Below, piece after piece: positions 21,336 to 26,416 of a stretch of 26,416 nucleotides of DNA. Source of the DNA: Candidatus Uhrbacteria bacterium (GTDB lineage Bacteria; Patescibacteriota; Patescibacteriia; 2-12-FULL-60-25); the NCBI GenBank assembly GCA_023246415.1, contig JAHFIK010000012.1, positions 1 to 26,416 of the forward strand. The letters are read 5' to 3'. Under the pieces are notes generated by a model, which was not told where the DNA came from, did not search any database, and worked only from the letters and a program-made list of their open reading frames with translations. Position numbers and translations under genes: made by a program. The first letter of the stretch is position 1. Every line of letters begins with the position of its first letter.

Positions 21336-21341
21336 AGTATA
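21336..21341 (-). promoter_or_regulatory. -10 box of pilT
   Basis: TATACT on the minus strand ends 9 bases before the ATG, giving a predicted leader of about 3 bases. No good -35 box is seen at 17 bases. Confidence 0.5.
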
Positions 21342-21357
21342 GCAGGAGAAGGGAGTG

Positions 21358-21417
21358 GGCAGTAGCAAGTAGGCAGTAGGATTTTTCCTACTGCCTACTT
21401 GCTACTGCCTATTTTTT
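21358..21417. repeat. Tandem-word hairpin, GCAGTAGG/CAAGTAGG family, with T-run
   Basis: 24-base perfect arms (21358-21381, 21386-21409) with a four-T loop are followed on the plus strand by TATTTTTT. It lies between the HU stop and the pilT start, both on the minus strand, so the T-run faces the wrong way for the HU transcript. Confidence 0.8.
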
Positions 21418-21425
21418 GAGACGAA

Positions 21426-21779
21426 TTATGCTGCGGTGACCGGTGTTGCCGGTGCAGGTGCCGGTGTCGGCGCTGGAGTCGATGCCGCGAGCGATGACGG
21501 CTTTCCTTTGAGCGCATCCTTTAACCCTTTGCCCGCCTTGAACTTTGCAACCGTGACATTCGGGATCTGAATTTTTTCCGTTGGATTCTGTGGGTTAACG
21601 CCCGTGCGTCCGCGGCGTGACTTTGCCATGAATGCACCGAAGCCAGCGATAGTGACTTCGCCGCCAGACTTCAGCGTTTCGGTGACAATGTGCACGAAGG
21701 CTTCAACCATGTCTTCCGCCTGTTTTTTGGTAACGCCGATGCGGTCGGCGATGGTCGTGATAAGTTCGGCTTTGTTCAT
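21426..21779 (-). CDS. HU-family DNA-binding protein with Ala-Pro-rich tail
   Basis: A 117-residue HU/IHF protein. The core (1-93) begins MNKAELITTIADRIGVTKKQ, has the signature GFGAFMAKSRRGRTGVNPQN that includes the DNA-bending arm, and ends in VAKFKAGKGLKDALKG. A tail of about 23 residues (SSLAAS then repeated AP and TP) is extra to the family. HU compacts and bends DNA as a dimer. The tail resembles the AP-rich extension of PilC in composition. No Shine-Dalgarno site is seen before the ATG; TAAATA near 21822-21827 is a possible -10 box. Confidence 0.95.
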   Translation of the reverse strand: MNKAELITTIADRIGVTKKQAEDMVEAFVHIVTETLKSGGEVTIAGFGAFMAKSRRGRTGVNPQNPTEKIQIPNVTVAKFKAGKGLKDALKGKPSSLAASTPAPTPAPAPATPVTAA

Positions 21780-21983
21780 ATGATGATGTGGAAGTCGAGC
21801 GTCGAGCGTGAAAGAAAAAGGATTATTTAGCTAAAATGAGATGAAATTGACGATCTCACACCTAGGATACCCAATTTTGGCCGTGTGTTCAACAGAAATA
21901 AGGAATCGGTCAATAGCAGAGGGAGGGGGAGTGAATATGAAGGGCAACGTACACGATGTGAATCTCAAATGAAATAATGACGA

Positions 21984-22280
21984 CCGATTTGTCATCCTGC
22001 GAAGCGGGATCCCTTTCTCGAGAACAGACGTTGAAGCATTGATACGTGATGATCTAACGATGAGGTCTCCAGATGCCATCCCGAGTCGTTCCAGGTCTAT
22101 AATGACAGGATGAGAACGAGGGATATCCGGAATCTGGATATCCCTCGTTCTCATCCTAAGTTGGGCGACTGGAAGCGGCTCGGGATGACATATAGAGATT
22201 TTTTCGATCGCATGATTGCTTGCCGACGCACTAACGTTCTTGGCGAGAAAGGGATCCCGCTGCGCAGGATGACAAATCGG
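21984..22280. repeat. Three-level nested palindrome (~297 bp)
   Basis: The outer arms 21984-22020 and 22244-22280 match over 37 bases with one mismatch and contain GTCATCCTGCGAAGCGGGAT. A middle imperfect pair carries CATCCCGAG(T/C)CG with its complement near 22077-22099 and 22165-22190. A perfect 22-bp inner pair (22107-22128, 22136-22157) surrounds a 7-base loop. The outer arms end inward in GGGATCCCTTTCTCG, like the elements at 458 and 24218. No gene inside is convincing. It fills most of the 21780-22390 gap. Confidence 0.82.
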
Positions 22281-22390
22281 TGGCCGACTATTCTGAAGGA
22301 CGTATTATTGATTGAAATTTGACACCGTTTCATTTTCCTCGTAATCTGTAAGCACAATCAAAGATTGACGTATCAAGAGCGCGAAGATAT

Positions 22391-22653
22391 TTCAGCGGAA
22401 ACGCTGAATAACGGGACTGGCCCGATGCTTCGCCCGCAACCTTCCGATCGTCGCCAACAAGCGATGAAAAGAGCGGGTGCGAATTCCAGCCTCACGATCT
22501 GTGAGGAAAGATGCAACATCTGATCTGATACGTCGCATTTCGCGCCGTTTTTCTTTTTTACGAAAAGGAAACGCGAACGCTCTGCGACGTTTCAATCATC
22601 TCGCGCCGCTTTCCTTTCAGGGAGGACGGCGCGTTTGAATCGCTGAAACGTCG
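22391..22653 (+). other. Possible structured RNA or leader before the four-gene cluster
   Basis: This gene-free stretch has a row of short hairpins: TTCAGCG-GAAA-CGCTGAA with a GNRA loop (22391-22408), CGGG/CCCG (22412-22424), CCTCAC/GTGAGG (22490-22506), AGATG/CATCT (22509-22521), and a two-part stem CGACGTTTCA + CGCGCCG with its complements (22585-22653). A T-rich tract follows a GC box near 22543-22560. I do not recognise a known RNA family. Strand is assumed from the following genes. Confidence 0.35.
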
Positions 22654-22704
22654 AAGTGATTGTCGCGTTCCTTCACAATGAGGTTATTACAAAGGAGTCT
22701 GCTC

Positions 22705-23091
22705 ATGCCTGTCTGTTCAAGTGCTCAAACCCCTGTCTGTCTTGTCTGTACACGCGATCCACGCATCCGTTCGGATGAAATGACATTTGTCGCTGACTTC
22801 AAGAAGCCGGCGGATCTCGATGTGACGATCTGTCGTGAATTACTGAGTGAACTCAGTACCGCTGTTCCTGAAATCGAAGCGTGCGTCCACTACTGGCCGA
22901 AACTCGATGAGTGGCTACAGTTTCGATGCTATCTCCCACTCGCAAAACGCGATGAGATCTGCGTGATCCTCCGATCACACGGTGCTCATTCTGCGATTGG
23001 CGTGATCTGTTCCTATCTCGCTGACTTCTTGCTTCAGGAGGGCGTATGTCATCCCGACCGATGTCAGGACATCACCCACCTCCCACTGTAA
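22705..23091 (+). CDS. Unrecognised small protein with CxxC, first of a four-gene cluster
   Basis: A 128-residue protein. The ATG has AAAGGAG 7 bases upstream, a strong ribosome site that fixes the start over the longer frame to 22660. The N-terminus has CLVC (12-15). The rest has alternating strand/helix character: ADLDVTICRELLSELSTAVP, LQFRCYLPLAKRDEICVILR and GVICSYLADFLLQEGVCHPD. There is no signal peptide or membrane segment. A zinc or redox role for the cysteines is possible but unproven. It overlaps the next gene by 46 bases. Confidence 0.72.
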   Translation: MPVCSSAQTPVCLVCTRDPRIRSDEMTFVADFKKPADLDVTICRELLSELSTAVPEIEACVHYWPKLDEWLQFRCYLPLAKRDEICVILRSHGAHSAIGVICSYLADFLLQEGVCHPDRCQDITHLPL

Positions 23092-23576
23092 CTGATGAGC
23101 GAGGAGCTGCATCGCATGAAGATCAGGATGAATCATCGCCTGACGCGGATCAACTCACGTTCATTCGATCAATTTGTACGGTTCCCGCGATTCATCTTGT
23201 TGAATCGCGGGAATGGGAGGTGAAACATTATTCCATGTGCTGTCCTGTCTGCTCACATGCGTATGAACCGGCGCAATCAGATGGATGCAGTTTTGCATTT
23301 ACCCCTGCCGTGATCCTGGATGCGGATGGGACGCGCGATGTCCTCCATGGACTTCGACGCATCCAAGTCCTCCTCCCGAATCACGTCTGCGTCTGTCATG
23401 GTCGCGTGCATGTGCGTGGGTCGTATGAGACCCTCGAACCGGTCGGGATGCTCTTTGCCGTCCTCGGCGCGAGATACAATAATCGGTATCTCTACTACTA
23501 CGCGGAAATCATTCTCGGATTTCGAGAACGCATTAAACGCCTGCAGGTGGCCTATGTCGGAGAACCGGAATCGTGA
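23046..23576 (+). CDS. Unrecognised protein with CCPVC, second of the cluster
   Basis: A 176-residue protein. AGGAGG precedes the ATG at good spacing, which supports this start even though it lies inside the upstream gene. Residues 1-36 are polar and probably disordered (HHPPPTVTDERGAASHEDQD). MCCPVC (64-69) follows, then a compact part with VLHGLRRIQVLLPNHVCVCH, GSYETLEPVGMLFAVLGARY and YLYYYAEIILGFRERIKRL. I do not recognise a family. It overlaps the small gene downstream by 23 bases. Confidence 0.72.
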   Translation: MSSRPMSGHHPPPTVTDERGAASHEDQDESSPDADQLTFIRSICTVPAIHLVESREWEVKHYSMCCPVCSHAYEPAQSDGCSFAFTPAVILDADGTRDVLHGLRRIQVLLPNHVCVCHGRVHVRGSYETLEPVGMLFAVLGARYNNRYLYYYAEIILGFRERIKRLQVAYVGEPES

Positions 23577-23661
23577 AACGATCCACCTTGACGACGCGTT
23601 CAGCGCTTTGTACGATTTTCGCCTTGTCCTTCGACAAGCGCGCAAAGGAGCTGAACGTTGA
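23554..23661 (+). CDS. 35-residue microprotein bridging two genes
   Basis: The ATG at 23554 opens a 35-residue frame, MSENRNRETIHLDDAFSALY then DFRLVLRQARKGAER, an amphipathic, charged peptide. CAGGTGG lies just upstream as a weak ribosome site. It overlaps the end of the previous gene, and its TGA stop overlaps the TTG start of the next gene (TTGA), the classic arrangement for translational coupling. Without it there would be an 81-base gap in an otherwise overlapping cluster. It could be only a coupling device. Confidence 0.5.
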   Translation: MSENRNRETIHLDDAFSALYDFRLVLRQARKGAER

Positions 23662-24044
23662 ATCTCGAAGCGTCACTGAAACACTGTCCGGCCTGCTCTC
23701 CATGGATTGAGGGGTGGGCCATCCAGCCCGGTGAAGTTCATGCCCATCATCGGATTTCTCCCATCGTGACCGAAACGGAGGCACTGAATTTTTTGAGTCG
23801 CTACCAGCAACTCATGATTGGCCTTGATGTCTCGATTTGCATTCGCAAACCCTTCGATCAGAACCTTGCGGGTCCATCGTGGATCTTTTGGATCCGATAT
23901 TGGCTGGCGGATCGAGAACGGATCGCTGAGCGGTGCCGTTTCGAACTCATCCAGCAGGTTGGTCTCGTCGACCTTGATCAACTCGCACGCACCGTCGGAA
24001 TCACAACGAGTGATCGGCAACGCTGCTCTCCACTCCTCTCCTGA
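23658..24044 (+). CDS. Unrecognised protein with CPAC, fourth of the cluster, TTG start
   Basis: A 128-residue protein from a TTG codon with AAAGGAG 8 bases upstream; no in-frame ATG gives a sensible alternative, because the first 50 residues carry the CPAC motif (10-13) and GEVHAHHRIS. Later segments are ALNFLSRYQQLMIGLDVSIC and SWIFWIRYWLADRERIAERC. The LDVSIC and R.ERI patterns echo LDVTIC and RDEI in the first gene of the cluster and FRERI in the second, so the three may be distant paralogues. A terminator follows at 24085. Confidence 0.68.
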   Translation: MNLEASLKHCPACSPWIEGWAIQPGEVHAHHRISPIVTETEALNFLSRYQQLMIGLDVSICIRKPFDQNLAGPSWIFWIRYWLADRERIAERCRFELIQQVGLVDLDQLARTVGITTSDRQRCSPLLS

Positions 24045-24084
24045 GCCCAGGAGAAACCTCATGCCTCATCTGAGGCCCTTCGAC

Positions 24085-24108
24085 CCCCGCGGCACGCTTG
24101 TCGCGGGG
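24085..24108 (+). terminator. Terminator of the four-gene cluster
   Basis: The stem CCCCGCG/CGCGGGG with a 10-base loop is followed by TGTTCTTATT. The T-tract is broken. Confidence 0.65.
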
Positions 24109-24131
24109 TGTTCTTATTGTGATGGGCGGGC

Positions 24132-24190
24132 AGGTGAGTGGGTAAGCGGGTGAGTAGGTGAGTAGGTGAGTACGTGAGTAGGTGAGTAGG
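24132..24190. repeat. Tandem octamers GTGAGTAG without an inverted partner
   Basis: About seven units, some varied (GTGAGTGG, GTAAGCGG, GTGAGTAC). The complementary CTACTCAC word is absent nearby, unlike at 5490-5567 and 26240-26331. Confidence 0.85.
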
Positions 24191-24217
24191 CCGCTCAGTA
24201 TCGCAGACGATTTTTTT

Positions 24218-24340
24218 TACTTTCCCGAGGAGTCATCGACGAGGGATCCCTTGGAAAGGACATCCGAAAGAGAAGTTGCGCCTCCATTATCCAAATCTCG
24301 CTTCTAAGGGATCCCTCGTCGATGACTCCTCGGGAAAGTA
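24218..24340. repeat. 123-bp element with 35-bp perfect inverted ends
   Basis: 24218-24252 and 24306-24340 are exact reverse complements, containing GAGGAGTCATCGACGAGGGA. Eight T residues sit at its left edge. The 53-base core has no gene. It shares GGGATCCCTT at the inner arm ends with the element at 21984. Confidence 0.82.
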
Positions 24341-24370
24341 ACGAAGAGAGGTTGAGGCGTGAGGCTTTTT

Positions 24371-24445
24371 AACAATCAAGCAATCTAGCAATCAAACAAT
24401 CCTCCAGTCGGGAGGATTGTTTGATTGCTAGATTGCTTGATTGTT
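24371..24445. repeat. Tandem-word hairpin, CAATCAAG/CAATC family
   Basis: Two perfect 35-base arms (24371-24405, 24411-24445) with a 5-base loop. Nearly the same sequence as 20175-20245. It lies 20 bases past the RNase Y stop and probably ends that transcript. Confidence 0.9.
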
Positions 24446-24465
24446 GGATGCTGCAAACCCTCACT

Positions 24466-25995
24466 CTACCTGGCGTACTCGACCACGCGCTTTTCTCGGA
24501 TGAGCGTGACGCGAATTTCTCCCGGATACTTGAGTTCGGCTTCGAGTTTCTTGGCAATGTCCATGGCGAGTTTTTCCGCGGTGATGTCGTCGACCTTGGA
24601 CGGGTTCACGAACACGCGGACTTCGCGGCCGGCTTGGATGGCGTAGGTCTTATCAATGCCATCGAAGGTGTTCACGACGCGTTCTAGTTCTTCCAATCGC
24701 TTCACGTAGAGTTCGAAGGAATCTTTGCGTGCGCCAGGGCGTGCACCGCTGATGGCGTCAGCGGCTTTGACGATAACGGCTTCGAGCGTGCGCGGTTTGT
24801 CTTCGTGGTGGCCGATGGACTGGTAGCAGATGTCTTCCGGGAGTCCGAACTTCTTCATGATCTGGTAGCCGAGTTCCGGGTGACCACCCTGGAGATCGTG
24901 GTCAACGGCTTTGCCGATATCGTGGAGGAGTCCGCCGATCCGACAGACCTTCATATCTGCGCCGAGCTGTTCACCGATCGCAATCGAGAGGCGTGCCACT
25001 TCCATGGAGTGCATGAGCGCGTTCTGTCCGTACGACGTGCGGAACTTCATGCGACCGAGAATCTGAATGAGTTTTGGATCGAGTTCGCCCGGAGGAATCC
25101 CGAGTTCGTACAGCGCATCTTCACCGGCCTTCTTCATTTCAACCGCGAGTTCTTTCTTGGCTTCCATGATGGCTTCTTCAATGCGCCCAGGGTGAATGCG
25201 GCCGTCCTTCAAGAGCTTTTCCAGTGCGCGCTTGGCGATCTGTCGGCGGATCGGAGAGAAGCCGGAAATGGTGATCATCCCCGGTGTTTCATCCACGATG
25301 AGTTCACAGCCTGTGAGCGTTTCAATCGCCTTGATGTTGCGGCCTTCGCGACCGATCACGCGTCCTTTCATTTCATCGCTTGGGAGTTCGACGTAGCTTG
25401 TCGTGGTTTCCTGAACGTGGCTTGAGGCTTGGCGCTGAATCGCGACCGCGAGGATGTTGTTCGCCTTGCGATCGATTTCTTCCTGCGATTCATCATCCAG
25501 CTTTCGCATACGCGACAGGAGCGTGTCCGCGTTTCGCGCTTCAACGAGCGACAAGAGTCGGCTCATCGCTTCTTCTTTGCTCAAGCCGGCAACTTCGTCG
25601 AGTTTCTTCTCTTCTTCGATTTTGAGCGCTTCGGTTTCTGCGAGGCGCTGTTCTGCGGTTTGGAGTTTCTGATCAAGAGCCGCCTGTTTGGTGTCGAGTT
25701 CAAGGAGTTTTGCACCGAACTGATTTTCACGTTCGGAGAGCTCGCTGCGTTCCTTGGAAATTTCGTCGAGCATCTTCTTCTGATCCAATCGAGCTTCCTC
25801 GAGGATCTTCACGGCTTTGTCTTTGGCGCGAATCAAGACGTCTTTCTCTTTGGACTCTGCGTCCTGGAGAATGGTGCGGGCTTTTGCCTCGGCACTGTTC
25901 ACGTCTTGCTTCCCCTTATTGTCGCGAAAGAACCAGCCGGCTGCGGCGCCGACGGCTCCTCCGATGAGAATATAAATAATGGTCAGCATAGGCAT
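24466..25995 (-). CDS. rny: Ribonuclease Y
   Basis: A 509-residue RNase Y, the membrane-anchored endonuclease that starts mRNA decay. Order: N-terminal membrane segment (MLTIIYILIGGAVGAAAGWF), a long charged coiled coil (about 30-190), a KH domain with GRVIGREGRNIKAIE, and an HD domain with HSMEVARLSIAIGEQ, LLHDIGKAVDHD and IGHHEDKPRTLEAVIVKAAD, then the C-terminal region ending EKRVVEYAR. The length is normal for the family. The ATG at 25995 (or 25989) gives the expected membrane-first N-terminus; the longer frame to 26178 would put about 60 polar residues before it and is rejected. AGGT lies upstream as a weak ribosome site. Confidence 0.96.
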   Translation of the reverse strand: MPMLTIIYILIGGAVGAAAGWFFRDNKGKQDVNSAEAKARTILQDAESKEKDVLIRAKDKAVKILEEARLDQKKMLDEISKERSELSERENQFGAKLLELDTKQAALDQKLQTAEQRLAETEALKIEEEKKLDEVAGLSKEEAMSRLLSLVEARNADTLLSRMRKLDDESQEEIDRKANNILAVAIQRQASSHVQETTTSYVELPSDEMKGRVIGREGRNIKAIETLTGCELIVDETPGMITISGFSPIRRQIAKRALEKLLKDGRIHPGRIEEAIMEAKKELAVEMKKAGEDALYELGIPPGELDPKLIQILGRMKFRTSYGQNALMHSMEVARLSIAIGEQLGADMKVCRIGGLLHDIGKAVDHDLQGGHPELGYQIMKKFGLPEDICYQSIGHHEDKPRTLEAVIVKAADAISGARPGARKDSFELYVKRLEELERVVNTFDGIDKTYAIQAGREVRVFVNPSKVDDITAEKLAMDIAKKLEAELKYPGEIRVTLIREKRVVEYAR

Positions 25996-26239
25996 GCGAC
26001 CTGTTCTGGATTTACAAAAAGGGAGAACCGATGTCGGTTCAATTCCGCCTCGTTCTTCGGTATTTAAGTGTCTGTTTACACTGAAACGATGTTCAAACAG
26101 GGTCGAAACAGACTCCCAAGAAACCACGTGTGAAGACAAAACGACTTCCTTTTTCGCAAACCAGACCAGGCCAGTCAATCAATGAGTCGATAGTGACGAG
26201 GTTACCAGGAAATAGGGGGGAGGGTCAAGGCGTGGGATC
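25996..26239. other. Gene-free region upstream of rny
   Basis: No convincing gene. TTAAATACC near 26050-26065 and TTGACT near 26170 on the minus strand are weak promoter candidates for rny, so the leader could be 60 to 170 bases. Confidence 0.4.
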
Positions 26240-26331
26240 GGTGAGTAGGTACGTGGGTGAGTGGGTCAGTAGGTCGCTCATGGTGACATTTATTTGCCTA
26301 CTCACCTACTCACCCACTTACCTACTCACCT
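26240..26331. repeat. Tandem-word hairpin, GTGAGTAG family
   Basis: GTGAGTAG/GTGGGTGA words (26240-26273) face CTACTCAC words (26296-26331), pairing with about four mismatches around a 22-base loop. The family is shared with 5490-5567 and 24132-24190. Confidence 0.82.
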
Positions 26332-26333
26332 AA

Positions 26334-26416
26334 TAAAAAACCCGCTCCATCAAGCGTACGGTCGGCCTCACTCGGGGAGAGTAAAAGAAGGCTGGCGTGC
26401 GCTTGAGGGAACGGGT
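26334..26416 (-). terminator. Long terminator-like stem for a gene beyond the right edge
   Basis: 26340-26360 and 26396-26416 pair over 21 bases with three mismatches. On the minus strand the stem is followed by TTTTTTATTA. The 35-base loop has no recognised motif. The structure may extend past the window, so it could instead be the end of a structured RNA. Confidence 0.6.

Noticed and set aside
21815..21850. Fourth CATTTT promoter, upstream of HU
   Set aside because: CATTTT and a TAAATA box are present, but the -35 position does not resemble TTGACA, so it was left out of the promoter set.
21831..22322. Two opposite-strand open frames with similar N-termini (MRTRDI...)
   Set aside because: They lie in the nested palindrome; the similarity is the reverse-complement symmetry of the DNA, and neither has a ribosome site or family motif.
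22392..22595. 67-residue minus-strand frame rich in Arg and Lys
   Set aside because: Composition follows the GC-rich hairpin region, there is no ribosome site, and no family is recognisable.
25996..26178. N-terminal extension of RNase Y
   Set aside because: RNase Y begins with its membrane segment; the extension is polar and unlike the family.
26340..26416. Possible SRP RNA, tmRNA or RNase P RNA end
   Set aside because: None of the conserved motifs of these RNAs is visible in the loop; only a terminator-like stem can be supported.

Overview
The window reads as part of a chromosome from a small-genome bacterium, most likely of the Patescibacteria/CPR group. This is an inference from the gene set: a compact type IV pilus locus with short Cys-rich pilins, a FemAB-type ligase, a transmembrane Ser/Thr kinase, RNase Y, a ProRS without an editing insert, and very tight gene packing. 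There is no rRNA, CRISPR array, transposase or phage gene. Coding strands alternate, and most gaps hold inverted repeats or hairpins.

Layout. 1-306 (-) is the end of an AttH/CrtC-like gene. 744-1725 (-) is an SdpR/SdpI-like repressor and membrane protein pair with a promoter/operator palindrome. 1982-3559 (+) is a membrane Ser/Thr kinase. 3832-5478 (+) holds ruvA and a FemAB-family gene. 5620-13347 (+) is a type IV pilus block: pilB, pilC, a FimT/GspH-like pseudopilin, a pilin fused to a six-repeat LVIVD propeller, two further minor pilins, and three tandem pilin genes with near-identical 5' parts. 13481-15553 (-) has an unusual receiver-like protein and a NadD-NadK fusion. 15695-18689 mixes small unknown genes, a 2-deoxyribosyltransferase-like protein, a secreted Cys-rich protein and two tRNAs (Arg-CCG, Lys-CTT). 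18900-21779 has proS (+), pilT (-) and an HU gene (-). 22705-24044 (+) is a tightly coupled cluster of four unrecognised small genes, preceded by about 900 bases of palindromes and possible structured RNA. 24466-25995 (-) is RNase Y.

How the parts work together. pilB, pilC, the pseudopilins and the pilins would build a pilus; pilT, 7 kb away and on the other strand, would retract it. The propeller pilin is a candidate tip adhesin, and the three pilin copies look like a recombining set. The two NAD steps (NaMN adenylylation and NAD phosphorylation) are on one polypeptide.

Two genome-style features stand out. First, many gaps carry hairpins whose arms are tandem 7-8-base words (GGTCCGTA, GTGAGTAG, GTGCGTG, CAATC-type), with a different word at different loci. 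Second, at least six genes have a recognisable -10 box so close to the start codon that their mRNAs should be leaderless or nearly so, while other genes have good Shine-Dalgarno sites.
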